Source: Saprospiraceae bacterium (GTDB lineage: Bacteria > Bacteroidota > Bacteroidia > Chitinophagales > Saprospiraceae). From it: 64,000 bases of DNA. Under the pieces are notes generated by a model. The model did not search any database. It had not been told where the DNA came from and saw nothing but the letters and a program-made list of their open reading frames with translations. The translations under genes were made by a program, and so were the position numbers. Below, one piece after another: positions 9,391 to 19,216 of this stretch. Within the stretch, counting starts at the first letter, position 1. Every line of letters begins with the position of its first letter. The stretch covers positions 1 through 64,000 of the forward strand of contig JAKVCU010000002.1 in the NCBI GenBank assembly GCA_022448955.1. The letters run 5' to 3'.

Positions 9391-11916
9391 TTATTTCTTA
9401 CGTTTTTTATTATTCGATTTGCGCGAGGAACGGGCTGTTTTTTGTGGCGCCTCTTTCTTTGGCTGAGGTGCTGGTGGTGTTTCTTTTGGCATATGCTGAT
9501 AATATTGATAGCCATTGTAGCCAATAAAGCCAATCAAAGAAAATAAAATCAAACTAGAGAACAGCATGGATACCATGACGCCTGTCCGGTAAGATTGTGG
9601 GTCAAATTTAAACTCAACCTTATGATTTCCAGATGGAATTTTCATCGCACGGAGAATATAATTTGCCCGGATGTGATCAACTGGCTGTCCATCAATGTAA
9701 GCTTGCCAGCCCTTATCGTACCAAATCTCTGAAAATACAGCAAGCTGATCGCTATCTGAATTGTACTGATAAGTCAAGTGATTTGGTTTGTAATCAGTAA
9801 GGGTGATAGTTCCACTCTTAGTAGGACTCCAGCCAGTCACATAATCCTTAAATTCTTGGTGAATAATAGCTGTTTCAGCGGCTTGAAGATTGGTCAAAGC
9901 ATCAATTTCTTCATTTGCTGTATTCACCATTTGAATATTCCCCACTAACCAAGCATTACCCAAAGCACCAGGATTTTGTTGCGCCTGCGGTGATTGTCCC
10001 TGCGCTTGTGCTTGCATAATGAAATACTTGGTATTTAACATATTCAGCACCGACTGGTTCCCTTGCGATAAGTGACGCTGAATAATATCATTGAATCGTT
10101 GCAGCTTTGCTGCATGATACCCTCCAATAGATTTATGGTAATAAGAAGCTCTTGAAGATTGGAATGTGCTTTCTGACAAATCCATCACTCTAAAGTTCAA
10201 GCTTTTATCTTTTAGAATCTGCTCATCAGCTGCCGTTGGACGGAATCTTGAATCATAATTTGTTTTTCTAACAAAATTATCTTCATTGAGGTAACGCTTA
10301 CTGACGGTCCAAATATCAAGAATACCAATTATTGCAATACCTGCGACTACCGCAGTCACTTGTTTTAGGCGATCCTGAAGATAAGCCCATAAAAGGCCTC
10401 CTGTTAGTAGTGCAATGACTAAGGAGCGAATAGCATCCATACGCATATGATGCGCACGAGCCTCGATCAAAGCTGTAATATCTAAGCCTGCCTGCGCGTA
10501 GCGCTGGTCACCGGCTGAACTAAAATCATACATGCCTGGCCCTAGAACGATGAAGTATAAGCAAATTGCACTCATTATTCCTCCTCCAATGTATAGCGCC
10601 TTTAAAGCTTCCTCTTTGATGTAATCTTTAATGATGATTTTATGCAAGGCCAAAATGGCGAGTACAGGCACTAAGAAAGAAGTGATACTCAATACAGAAT
10701 TAGGCGTTCTGAATTTATTGAACAATGGAAAATAATAGAAGAAAAATTCGTTGATAAAAGCCATATTCTTACCCATAGAAAGCAGGAAGGTCAATAAGGT
10801 ACCTAAGCCTAACCACCATTTTATAGGTCCTTTGACTAAAAATAAACCTACAAAAAAGAGTAAAAATATACCCGCACCAAAATAACTGGGCCCGCTTGTA
10901 AACGGCAAATCACCCCAATATAATGGTGCATAACCACCATTACCTCTAATTAACCGACTCCAGTTAGGATCATCGAATAAAGGCGAGCCACTTTTGACTT
11001 GCTCATTACTTCCGCCACCAACTACACCAGGAATCAAAGATGCAAATAAATCGGTAGTTCCATTGCTCCATTGCATAGCATATTCCCAATCCAAGCCATC
11101 CGTTTCACTACTGGAGTTAACTTGGCCTGTTTCTGATTTCAAAATGGGCTCGCCACGAGTCGTATCCTTTGAATACTCATACGTCATATATAAATTAGAA
11201 GCGGTCGACCCTACCCCCAACAACAAACCCAATAGTGCAATACCACTTGCTTTCGCAAAATGCATCATATCGTTGTTCTTTATGCAATGCACTAATTGTG
11301 CGACGCCATAAATGATAAGTGTTAAGAATAGATAGTAGGTCATTTGCACGTGATTGGCAAACAGATCCAAACCCAGTCCGAGTGCAAAAAGAATTCCACC
11401 CAGAATATATTTTTTTCGAAAAATGAGCAGCAAGCCAGAAACGAGGATAGGGAAATAAGATATGGCCGCTACTTTTGTATTATGGCCGGCCTCAAAAAGC
11501 AACATACTATTGGTCGTAAAGCCAAAGGAAACTGCCCCTATGGCACTCAGCCAAGGTTTTACACCGAGCAATATCATAAGAATATAAAAACCGAGCATGG
11601 CTGCAAAAAAGCGCCCAATTGGATTAGGAATATTAAAACGAGCGAGCTTATCCACCCAATGCATTTGGTTGCCATTAACAACCGTTCTGATTTGATAAGT
11701 GGGCATACCGCCAAACATAGAATTTGTCCAAAGTGTTGTTTCTCCTGTTTTTTCTTCAAATTCTTTGGCTTCCTGAGCCATACCCAAATACTGAAGGATA
11801 TCTCCTTGTTGAAGAACTAAGCCATTCAATTGAGGAGAAAAGTAAACAACACTCAACACCAAAAAAACTAATATAGCCAAAACATGAGGAAGGCTATTCT
11901 TAAGAATTGTATTCAT
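9391..11916 (-). CDS. YfhO family membrane protein
   Basis: This 841-residue integral membrane protein belongs to the bacterial YfhO family, whose members are GT-C-like polytopic proteins; in Gram-positive bacteria some add sugars to surface polymers, but the role in Bacteroidota is not established. About a dozen hydrophobic segments run from residue 10 to 540, starting with HVLAILVFLVLSVVYF. A soluble region of about 240 residues with SEIWYDKGWQAYIDG near residue 745 follows, then one last helix near 790. The C-terminus is a proline- and lysine-rich tail of about 35 residues (QPKKEAPQKTARSSRKS...). It lies 50 bases downstream of gpsA on the same strand and may be cotranscribed with it. Confidence 0.85.
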   Translation of the reverse strand: MNTILKNSLPHVLAILVFLVLSVVYFSPQLNGLVLQQGDILQYLGMAQEAKEFEEKTGETTLWTNSMFGGMPTYQIRTVVNGNQMHWVDKLARFNIPNPIGRFFAAMLGFYILMILLGVKPWLSAIGAVSFGFTTNSMLLFEAGHNTKVAAISYFPILVSGLLLIFRKKYILGGILFALGLGLDLFANHVQMTYYLFLTLIIYGVAQLVHCIKNNDMMHFAKASGIALLGLLLGVGSTASNLYMTYEYSKDTTRGEPILKSETGQVNSSSETDGLDWEYAMQWSNGTTDLFASLIPGVVGGGSNEQVKSGSPLFDDPNWSRLIRGNGGYAPLYWGDLPFTSGPSYFGAGIFLLFFVGLFLVKGPIKWWLGLGTLLTFLLSMGKNMAFINEFFFYYFPLFNKFRTPNSVLSITSFLVPVLAILALHKIIIKDYIKEEALKALYIGGGIMSAICLYFIVLGPGMYDFSSAGDQRYAQAGLDITALIEARAHHMRMDAIRSLVIALLTGGLLWAYLQDRLKQVTAVVAGIAIIGILDIWTVSKRYLNEDNFVRKTNYDSRFRPTAADEQILKDKSLNFRVMDLSESTFQSSRASYYHKSIGGYHAAKLQRFNDIIQRHLSQGNQSVLNMLNTKYFIMQAQAQGQSPQAQQNPGALGNAWLVGNIQMVNTANEEIDALTNLQAAETAIIHQEFKDYVTGWSPTKSGTITLTDYKPNHLTYQYNSDSDQLAVFSEIWYDKGWQAYIDGQPVDHIRANYILRAMKIPSGNHKVEFKFDPQSYRTGVMVSMLFSSLILFSLIGFIGYNGYQYYQHMPKETPPAPQPKKEAPQKTARSSRKSNNKKRKK

Positions 11917-11966
11917 AGAGGTACTTATTCAAAATTTGGATAAAAATAAGGAATTCAGATTAACCT

Positions 11967-13007
11967 TTATAAGAAATCCACATCCACATCATATGGATAA
12001 GTCATTAAAAAATTAATTACTCGATCAAAATCATATTCGTGAAAGACTAAATTATATAACATCTCCGTAATAGGAACACGAAGATGATATTCTTTTGCTA
12101 AGTCTTTAGCAATTTTTAAAGTTCTTACACCTTCTGCAAGCTCGGGCATACTTGTTTTGATTTCTTCTGCAGTTTCCCCTTGCCCCAGTCTAAATCCAAA
12201 AGTGTAATTTCTACTTTTTTTACTCGTTGCAGTGGCCACCAAATCCGCAATACCTGCTGTGCCAAAAAAAGCTTTACTAGTTGCCCCCATCGCTTTACCA
12301 AAATAGATCATTTCTCTCCAACCTCTAGTAATAAGCATAGCCTGAATATTCTTCCCTAGGCCTTTACCCTTTAAGAGTCCTGAACCAATAGCAATCATAT
12401 TCTTTAAGGCACCTGCCAACTCCGCTCCTAGGATATCATAATTACCAAAAACATGAAAATGCTTACTACTCAACACTTTTTTGCCTAAAGAAATGACCTC
12501 ATCAAATTTGCTCGCGATCACCGTTGCAGTCGGTTGCCCTTCCATAATTTCTTTTGCCAAATTAGGTCCGGAAAGACAACCTACTCGAACCACACTACTC
12601 ATTTCCGTAATTAACTCACTCATAGTCTTTACATGCTTACGCAAAATGGGCTGACCATTTGTACTTTGCTCTTCTATACCTGACACATCAAATCCTTTGG
12701 TACCATGAATGAGCACATGATAAGGCCGTAGGTGTGGGCCCAAATCTAACATCATTGCTCTAAAGCTTACCGAAGGTACCACTGGGAATATCAAGATACA
12801 TTGGTCTGCTAACTCTTTGATGTTATTAGTTGCTCGAATTCTCTTTGGCAGTGAAATCCCTAAATTTTCATGTTGTGTATTGATGTGATCCACTAGGCTT
12901 TGTTTTCTGCTATATAGCAATACATCCGTATTGTAAGCCAATAAATTGGCAATAGCTGTCCCAAAACTTCCAGCTCCTATCACCCCAACAGGTTTGTCCA
13001 TTTGCAT
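11967..13007 (-). CDS. gpsA: NAD(P)-dependent glycerol-3-phosphate dehydrogenase
   Basis: This enzyme reduces dihydroxyacetone phosphate to sn-glycerol-3-phosphate for phospholipid synthesis in the cytoplasm. The Rossmann motif GVIGAGSFGTAIANLL lies at residues 8-23, the substrate loop LSGPNLAKEI near 145, and the catalytic-lysine helix GALKNMIAIGSGL near 200. PELAEGVRTLK near 295 is the usual C-terminal signature. The length of 346 residues is standard. Translation could start at either of two ATGs two codons apart (13007 or 13001). It is followed by the yfhO-like gene and is divergent from the alpha/beta hydrolase. Confidence 0.95.
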   Translation of the reverse strand: MQMDKPVGVIGAGSFGTAIANLLAYNTDVLLYSRKQSLVDHINTQHENLGISLPKRIRATNNIKELADQCILIFPVVPSVSFRAMMLDLGPHLRPYHVLIHGTKGFDVSGIEEQSTNGQPILRKHVKTMSELITEMSSVVRVGCLSGPNLAKEIMEGQPTATVIASKFDEVISLGKKVLSSKHFHVFGNYDILGAELAGALKNMIAIGSGLLKGKGLGKNIQAMLITRGWREMIYFGKAMGATSKAFFGTAGIADLVATATSKKSRNYTFGFRLGQGETAEEIKTSMPELAEGVRTLKIAKDLAKEYHLRVPITEMLYNLVFHEYDFDRVINFLMTYPYDVDVDFL

Positions 13008-13141
13008 AAAATTAAAAACTTGAATTTGGCATAAATGTAATCATTTTAGGCTAACTGTAGGAAACAAAGCACTTACTAGCCCTAATTTCTCAACCTTGAT
13101 TGCACTTATCTGTTTTTGAAATAAAAGCTTAAAATAAAAAG

Positions 13142-14137
13142 ATGGTATTTCAAATTATGTTTGCTCTAATCCCTTTACTCATGAATACAAAGGATGCTGT
13201 TATTGCTCAACCAGCTAATGGCCCAGGTGGAGCGGACTATCAACACGAAGAAGTTATTTTCAAAGATTTTGCGCAAGCAGAAGATGGTTACTGGTTATTT
13301 TTACCTAGCCACCCCATGCCCAAGGCTGCCCACCTAGTGGTATTCAATCATGGTTATGGGGCTTACAACCCAATGGTTTATGGCCAATGGCTTCGCCATT
13401 TGGTGCGGAAAGGTAATATTGTTATCTACCCTCGGTATCAAAAGAATTTACTACACCCAAAACCTGATAAATTTGCAAAAAATGTAGCCACTGCTATCCA
13501 AGATGCACTCCATCAACTGGATACTAGTCAGCAAATCCGTCCTATTCTTGATCATTTTTCTATCGTTGGCCATTCCTATGGAGGAGCCATTGCCGCAGAC
13601 CTAGCCGTCAACTACAGCAGCTATAATATTCCAAAACCCAAAGCCCTTATGCTGTGCGCTCCGGGCACAGGTTTTCTGAAAGGAGGAAGACTAGATACTT
13701 ATGAGCAACTACCCAAAGATTTAAAACTAATTATTGTTGCTGAAGACGATGATCATGTAGTTGGTGATGAATTTGCTAAATTGGTCTTTGAAACAGCCAC
13801 CAATACCCCTAACCGAAATTTGATCTATCACTTTGAAGATAAAAACAAAAACGAAAATCGTAGGATTGGTGCCAAACATAATGAGTGTTATGGAATAGAC
13901 CAAGCTTTTGACACTGGCCTTCGCAATATCACCGCTATGAGAGCATCAAGGTGGGATGAGGTCAATGAGGTCGATTATTATTGCTATTGGAAGTTATTTG
14001 ATGCACTTCTGGATTGTACACGATATGGTAAAAACTGTTCCTTTGCATTTGGCGGAAGCCCAGAGCAAAAATATATGGGAGAATGGAAAAAAGGGAAGAA
14101 AATCAGAGCATTAGAAGTGATCCTGCCTCCCAATTAA
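13142..14137 (+). CDS. Alpha/beta hydrolase, probably exported
   Basis: This 331-residue serine hydrolase has an N-terminal hydrophobic stretch (MVFQIMFALIPLLM) that could act as a weak signal peptide. The oxyanion strand is LVVFNHGYGAYNP near residue 68, and the nucleophile elbow is GHSYGG with Ser145. A late HNECYGID near residue 245 may supply the catalytic histidine, and VVAEDDDHVVG near 200 the acid. The arrangement resembles the chlorophyllase/dienelactone-hydrolase/PET-esterase type, but the substrate cannot be told from the sequence. It stands alone, divergent from gpsA and convergent with the next gene across a strong hairpin. Confidence 0.75.
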   Translation: MVFQIMFALIPLLMNTKDAVIAQPANGPGGADYQHEEVIFKDFAQAEDGYWLFLPSHPMPKAAHLVVFNHGYGAYNPMVYGQWLRHLVRKGNIVIYPRYQKNLLHPKPDKFAKNVATAIQDALHQLDTSQQIRPILDHFSIVGHSYGGAIAADLAVNYSSYNIPKPKALMLCAPGTGFLKGGRLDTYEQLPKDLKLIIVAEDDDHVVGDEFAKLVFETATNTPNRNLIYHFEDKNKNENRRIGAKHNECYGIDQAFDTGLRNITAMRASRWDEVNEVDYYCYWKLFDALLDCTRYGKNCSFAFGGSPEQKYMGEWKKGKKIRALEVILPPN

Positions 14138-14151
14138 GATGTAGGCGTAAA

Positions 14152-14190
14152 AAATAATGGAGTAGATTGTTTACATCTACTCCATTATTT
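14152..14190. terminator. Bidirectional hairpin terminator
   Basis: A perfect 16-base inverted repeat (14152-14167 and 14175-14190) with a 7-base loop lies between the convergent hydrolase and the T9SS propeller gene. A-rich and T-rich stem ends supply U-tracts for both directions. Confidence 0.85.
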
Positions 14191-14196
14191 GAATTA

Positions 14197-16746
14197 TTAT
14201 TGCTTGACTAATGGTTTAACCCACTGTCCATTTGCGCTTTGTAATCTAACAAAATAAGTACCTGCTGGTAAATCTGAACAATCAATAGTGATCGTGTTAC
14301 TCTGGGGTATTATGGAAGTAGATTTGAGTTTTTTGCCATTTGTATCCAATAGATTTACTACTACATTCTGTAACCCTCCTTTTTCAATGGCTATTTGTAC
14401 AATATCTGTAGTTGGGTTTGGAAATAAACGGAAGCCGAAGGCTTCTGCCTCAGTAGCTTCCACATCAGTTGTTTCATCTATCAGATCTCTTTCAAATGCG
14501 CCATTTCCATGCGTCGCAACTCTAAGTTTACGATTGGAGTTCGATATCTTCAGATCAAAAATCATTGTTGCATTAGGGAGGCCATCTTGGTAATCTTCCC
14601 AAACGGTTCCTCCTACTGTAGACACAAATACGCCCAAATCATTACCTACGTAAACATGATCAGGGATAAGTGGATCAACAATAACGGCATTGGTAGGTAC
14701 ATCCGGCAGATTGCCACTAATATCTTCCCAAGTAACACCAAAGTCTTGTGTTTTATACACATGGCCTGTTCCAAAGCCAGAAAAAACAACATAAGCAATT
14801 GCAGGATCAGTTGGATCCACCGTAATATCCATCGGAAAACGATCAGGTAAATCACTTGTGATATCCGTGAAAATATTTCCATCTTGGGTTACAAATAAAT
14901 GCCCTCTGTTGCCTTCAAAAGGCGCTGTTCCGGCATATACCACATCTTCATCTGTTGATGATACTTCCATACTTAATATGGGATTCCCATCTAATTGGGT
15001 ACCATTGTTTAAGGTCTCCCAGTTCTCTCCTTGGTCATTTGACCTTGCCATTACACTTGTACCTGCATATAACACCAGTCCATTACTCGGAGCAATCACA
15101 TAGGGTGCGATAAAGGCAACAGGATCGACATAACTCTCCTCAAGAGATAGGCCAAAGAAATTATTGCCACCATTTATCGTCTTGGCAATATTTAATCGTT
15201 GGGAAGAACAAAAGAAAATATTATCTATATTGGGATGCACAGCAGTCCAACTTCCATCCCCTCCTCTCACTCTAGTCCAAGTCAGATCACCATTCCATTT
15301 AATAGTACCATTATCTTGTAAACCTCCAATAAAGAAATCAGTCGAATTTTGAGAAGTAGAAGCCCCATTGTAGAACTGCGCTGTTTGGTAGCCTCCATTC
15401 GCACTATACCACGTAATCCCGCCATCATCAGATCGGTGAATACCACCATCGCTAGCCACATAAACTTTATTAGGGTCGCTTGGATGATAAATTACATCAT
15501 GCGCATCAGAGTGCACGTATAGTGGATTCCCATCAGGGCCTTCGATAGGCGGATTTGCAAACCCTACTCCTCCTTCCGTTAGAATATTTAAACTATTTCC
15601 TCCATTAACTGATCCCCAGACATTTATACCAATTGCAATTAGGCGATCAGGATCAGTTGGACTCACTGCAACATCATGTGAGAACCAGCCTTGCCAGCGC
15701 GAGTAGTCTTCTGTACTTTGAATCGTCCAGTTACTTCCAAAATCATTCGAACGGCAAAGCCAACTTGCTCCGTCAGAAAAGCTAAATCCATTTCCTACAC
15801 TTGCATAAATAATATCTGGATTAGAAGGAGCCATCCCTAATTGAATTTTTCCGAGGAAAAACTCAGGCAAGTTGGATGTAATTTGTTGCCAACTCTCCCC
15901 AGCATCTATTGATTTATAAATACCAAAACCTTCAGATGCAAAGTTGCCACATGCAGCAACAATTATATTAGGATTTTCAGGGTGTATTAATACATCTGTC
16001 CCCATCACTACATCTAAGACTGGTATCCAGGAGGCTCCAGCATCTGTTGACTTATAAATTCCTTGTGTGGTGGCTGCGAATACAGTGTTGGGATTAGTAG
16101 GATCTATTTTTATCATCCAGATTCCATGTTGCTGATCATAGCTCCAATCAAGGCTTTTTGTCCAAGTTTGACCTCCATCTGTTGTTTTCAGAATCCCCAT
16201 ACCATAACTACCTCTGGTATTTCGGTATGCAGCGCCAGTTCCTGCAGCCTCTACATTATAAACTTCTCCTGTACCAATATACATTACCATAGAGTCGGTT
16301 GGATGAATGGCAATGGTGCTCACCCCTAATACAGGATATCCAAGTTCAAGCCTTTCCCAAGCTTCCACTCCGGCTCCCCCAGTCGTACTTTTCCACAAGC
16401 CACCACTTGCCGAACCCGCATACATCGTATTGGTATTCTGTGGATTTAGTACAATAGCCAGTGTTCGGCCACCTCTATTATGTGGGCCTATTGTTTCCCA
16501 GGGAGGAGTGACATTATCTCTACTAGTGACTTTGTTGGAATTCCATTTTTGCCAAGCAGCAAAGTAAGAATTGCTGGGTAGGGTTACATTGGGATAAGTT
16601 TGACGATCCCCCATAAAGTTTAATGCTTCAAAGGCTCCTGAGACTTGTTCTTTTTCGGTCTCTTGAGTATTAGAAGGTGGTTGAATTAAGTTATAAGCAA
16701 ACAGTGCGCTAGCACTTAAAAAAAGAATGGCAAAGTATTTTTTCAT
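14197..16746 (-). CDS. T9SS-secreted VPS10/BNR-type beta-propeller protein
   Basis: This 849-residue secreted protein has an N-terminal signal peptide (MKKYFAILFLSASALFAYN). Residues of about 75-750 consist of repeated propeller blades of the sortilin/glycosyl-hydrolase BNR type, seen as recurring GxWKSTTGG, GILKTTDGGQTW, GIYKSTDAGASW, GIYKSIDAGESW and GVFVSTVGGTVW motifs. A type IX secretion C-terminal domain starts near residue 770 with FRLFPNPTTDIVQIAIEKG and ends LPAGTYFVRLQ...VKPLVKQ, so export through the outer membrane and surface attachment are expected. Proteins of this kind are common in Bacteroidota and often lack a known enzyme activity; adhesion or polymer binding is an inference. 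Confidence 0.88.
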   Translation of the reverse strand: MKKYFAILFLSASALFAYNLIQPPSNTQETEKEQVSGAFEALNFMGDRQTYPNVTLPSNSYFAAWQKWNSNKVTSRDNVTPPWETIGPHNRGGRTLAIVLNPQNTNTMYAGSASGGLWKSTTGGAGVEAWERLELGYPVLGVSTIAIHPTDSMVMYIGTGEVYNVEAAGTGAAYRNTRGSYGMGILKTTDGGQTWTKSLDWSYDQQHGIWMIKIDPTNPNTVFAATTQGIYKSTDAGASWIPVLDVVMGTDVLIHPENPNIIVAACGNFASEGFGIYKSIDAGESWQQITSNLPEFFLGKIQLGMAPSNPDIIYASVGNGFSFSDGASWLCRSNDFGSNWTIQSTEDYSRWQGWFSHDVAVSPTDPDRLIAIGINVWGSVNGGNSLNILTEGGVGFANPPIEGPDGNPLYVHSDAHDVIYHPSDPNKVYVASDGGIHRSDDGGITWYSANGGYQTAQFYNGASTSQNSTDFFIGGLQDNGTIKWNGDLTWTRVRGGDGSWTAVHPNIDNIFFCSSQRLNIAKTINGGNNFFGLSLEESYVDPVAFIAPYVIAPSNGLVLYAGTSVMARSNDQGENWETLNNGTQLDGNPILSMEVSSTDEDVVYAGTAPFEGNRGHLFVTQDGNIFTDITSDLPDRFPMDITVDPTDPAIAYVVFSGFGTGHVYKTQDFGVTWEDISGNLPDVPTNAVIVDPLIPDHVYVGNDLGVFVSTVGGTVWEDYQDGLPNATMIFDLKISNSNRKLRVATHGNGAFERDLIDETTDVEATEAEAFGFRLFPNPTTDIVQIAIEKGGLQNVVVNLLDTNGKKLKSTSIIPQSNTITIDCSDLPAGTYFVRLQSANGQWVKPLVKQ

Positions 16747-16985
16747 TGTTGGAGCGGGTTTAAGAGCTTTAGAAATTAATTATTAAAATGAAAATAAAAG
16801 TTTTTAGATAAGATTTAATTTTTGGAGGCATTTTTGAGGGCATAAAGACGGCTACTTGCTTTTTTTGAAACTAAAATATGGCGAGTATTCATCATTTTAC
16901 AGATGTGCACTCTTTTGCTTTTGCAAAATTGCAGTACTTTATTATATTGACAGCGTGTTAAAATTAAAACCCAAAATACACCTTG

Positions 16986-17780
16986 ATGAAAAAAAATCTA
17001 TTACTACTACTCTACCTATTTTTTTCCACTCTCTTATCTGCGCAAACCGAAAAAGATTCTCTCATCTTAGAAATTGACAAGTCCTTTAATTCTCAGGTAT
17101 ATTTCGAAGATGTTCTCCAACAGACATTAAAAGAATACGCTTATAACTTACCACATATCAATGAAACTTACTGGAAAAATGTGAGCCAACATTTTTATAC
17201 GGCTGCCTTAAAGAATGTCCAAGGTGAAATGGTAAAGGTATGCAATGAAAACCTCAGTCTAGAAGAATTAAAAATCATCAATGAAGCACTTCTATCCGGA
17301 GAGAAGCTGAGTGAAGAGATATGGAAGATTCTAGAACCAGTAAACCTCAAAATGCATGCTTACTTTAAGCAAGTCATTACCATTAAGTTATACAAAGACC
17401 TTATATACAAAGGTCTTATCCCTAAATTGGAAGATCAATCCATTTGTAAAGAGCTACAAGAGGGATACTTCCTCAATTTAAGTACCAACATGCAAGATAC
17501 TGTTTACATTTCCCGTAAGGGAGACAAGCAGGTAGAAAAATATAGAGGTTATACTGCTGTTTTTGACATAAAATGGCATAATGATGCTAGCTATACTTTA
17601 ACTATATTTGAATCTGATGATCCTCAAATGATAAAATGGAAAGAAAAAGATCAAGGTCTTACTGCTCAAATTGTGGAAGTGACAGATGAATTTTATCGCT
17701 GTGTTTATTACGATTTTATAGAAGGCAGAAAATATTACGATATGGCCACGATCTACTTTAACAAAGATAAAAAACCTTAG
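16986..17780 (+). CDS. Secreted protein of unknown function heading the caspase/MoxR operon
   Basis: This 264-residue protein starts with a clear signal peptide (MKKNLLLLLYLFFSTLLSAQ); a TTG three bases upstream also keeps the frame but the ATG is preferred. Residues of about 30-125 are helical and slightly resemble DUF2059, with LSLEELKIINEALLSGEKLS near residue 88. The rest is beta-rich with alternating charged residues and no enzyme motif that I recognise. It ends 11 bases before the caspase gene in the same direction, so it is probably cotranscribed. A periplasmic location would make it a candidate ligand or modulator for the periplasmic part of the large membrane protein downstream; that is inference. 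Confidence 0.65.
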   Translation: MKKNLLLLLYLFFSTLLSAQTEKDSLILEIDKSFNSQVYFEDVLQQTLKEYAYNLPHINETYWKNVSQHFYTAALKNVQGEMVKVCNENLSLEELKIINEALLSGEKLSEEIWKILEPVNLKMHAYFKQVITIKLYKDLIYKGLIPKLEDQSICKELQEGYFLNLSTNMQDTVYISRKGDKQVEKYRGYTAVFDIKWHNDASYTLTIFESDDPQMIKWKEKDQGLTAQIVEVTDEFYRCVYYDFIEGRKYYDMATIYFNKDKKP

Positions 17781-17791
17781 ATTGATCAATC

Positions 17792-19204
17792 ATGGCAGAA
17801 GATAATACAACAAGAGGAATTAGAGTGCCCGAGGAACAGCCTAATGGTTATTTCCCGAAAGGGAAAAACTATCTCCTAATTATTGGCATTGATCAATATC
17901 AGAACTTTCCAAGGCTATACAATGCAGTCAAAGATGCCAAAGATGTGAAGGAAATATTGGTCAATAACTATCAATTTGAAGACCATCCAGCAACAACGAG
18001 TCTATTATTAGACCAAGACGCTACTCAGGCTAATATATATGCAGAGTTGGATCAACTCGCCCAGAAAGTAGGCCCTGATGATAATTTGTTGATCTATTTT
18101 TCAGGACATGGAGAGTACAAAGAAAATTTAGATACGGGTTTTTGGATTCCTGTTGATGCCGATGAAGGTAATATCGGTAGCTATCTACAATTTGGCTTAC
18201 TTCAGCTTTATATTAAAGCGATTAAATCGCACCATACGGTACTGATTGCAGATTCTTGTTATGCAGGAAGTATATTTACGACTAGAAGCACTGGATCTTA
18301 TCAAGATCGCCTAGAACGTAAGCCATCTAGATGGCTCATTACGGCTGGCCGAAATGAAGTCGTCGCAGATGGTAAACCAGGCATGAATAGTCCTTTTGCC
18401 GATGCCATATTATTCACACTTAAAGACAATACCAATAAACGACTTGAAGTTTCTCAATTGGCGCGTCAAGTAGCAGAATTGGTATCTAAAAATGCGGCCC
18501 AAACGCCAAGGTATGCGGAGATGTTTGGAGTGAATAGCAAAGGTGGCGAATTCATGTTTCGCTTAAAGGCTTTTGCCAAAACAGCCTTCGAACCCTTGGA
18601 AAAAAAGAAGGAAGAAGGAAGAGAACCTGAAGTTTTTCGCGGAAGCGAAGAAGTGAAAAAAACAGAAATGAAGAAGACTTATCAAAACATAAAAGAAATT
18701 GAAAAAGATGCTCAAAAGCTAATTGCTCTTAATGAAATTGATGATGCTTTTCAGCTAATGGACCAAATTATAGATGAAGATAATAAATTTGCCTATAACT
18801 TCATCTTGCTTAAATCTAGATACCATAGCTTTAAGCAAGCAGTGAAAAAAGACGAATCATCAGAAAAAGAACTTAGAAGACAATTAAATAGCATTAAAAA
18901 CCCGTTCCTATCATACATATCTCAATTAGAAGAAGACAAACCTATCAAAAACAGCATTTTTGGGAAACTAGCAAGAATTAATTTCAAAAAATACGAGGAA
19001 GAAAGTCAGAAAGTGGTTAGTGGCATTAGTTCATTAGAAAAATCATCCCTTCAATCTGAGGCAGAACAACTGGTTCGGCAAATTGCCTTTTACAGAACAG
19101 AACTCAATAGTGCTTATGATACGGCCAAAAAATTCAGTTTAAGCGAAGATATTCGTAAACTTGAGGAACGATTAACTGAAATAAAAACCAAATTGGGCGA
19201 ATAG
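17792..19204 (+). CDS. Caspase-family protease with effector-associated domains
   Basis: This 470-residue cytoplasmic protein is the likely effector of the operon. The caspase/metacaspase (peptidase C14) domain covers about residues 20-250. It has KNYLLIIGIDQYQ at the first strand, the catalytic histidine H106 in YFSGHGEY, and the catalytic cysteine C156 in IADSCYAGS; both catalytic residues are intact. GGEFMFRL near 255 closes the domain. Residues of about 299-382 (IEKDAQKLIALNEIDDAFQL onward) resemble effector-associated domain 11. Residues 420-470 form a further helical module that is repeated at the N-terminus of the next protein. Caspases in such operons cut proteins on activation and are thought to cause cell suicide; the target is unknown. 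The spacers are 11 and 12 bases to its neighbours. Confidence 0.9.
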   Translation: MAEDNTTRGIRVPEEQPNGYFPKGKNYLLIIGIDQYQNFPRLYNAVKDAKDVKEILVNNYQFEDHPATTSLLLDQDATQANIYAELDQLAQKVGPDDNLLIYFSGHGEYKENLDTGFWIPVDADEGNIGSYLQFGLLQLYIKAIKSHHTVLIADSCYAGSIFTTRSTGSYQDRLERKPSRWLITAGRNEVVADGKPGMNSPFADAILFTLKDNTNKRLEVSQLARQVAELVSKNAAQTPRYAEMFGVNSKGGEFMFRLKAFAKTAFEPLEKKKEEGREPEVFRGSEEVKKTEMKKTYQNIKEIEKDAQKLIALNEIDDAFQLMDQIIDEDNKFAYNFILLKSRYHSFKQAVKKDESSEKELRRQLNSIKNPFLSYISQLEEDKPIKNSIFGKLARINFKKYEEESQKVVSGISSLEKSSLQSEAEQLVRQIAFYRTELNSAYDTAKKFSLSEDIRKLEERLTEIKTKLGE

Positions 19205-19216
19205 AAATAGGGAGTC

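Noticed and set aside
11344..11820. 158-codon open frame on the + strand
   Set aside because: It lies fully inside the membrane-protein gene on the other strand, has a low-complexity composition with no recognisable domain, and is best explained as a shadow of that gene.
14509..14850. 113-codon open frame on the + strand opposite the T9SS propeller gene
   Set aside because: It is antisense to a well-supported repeat protein and shows no domain, signal or context of its own.
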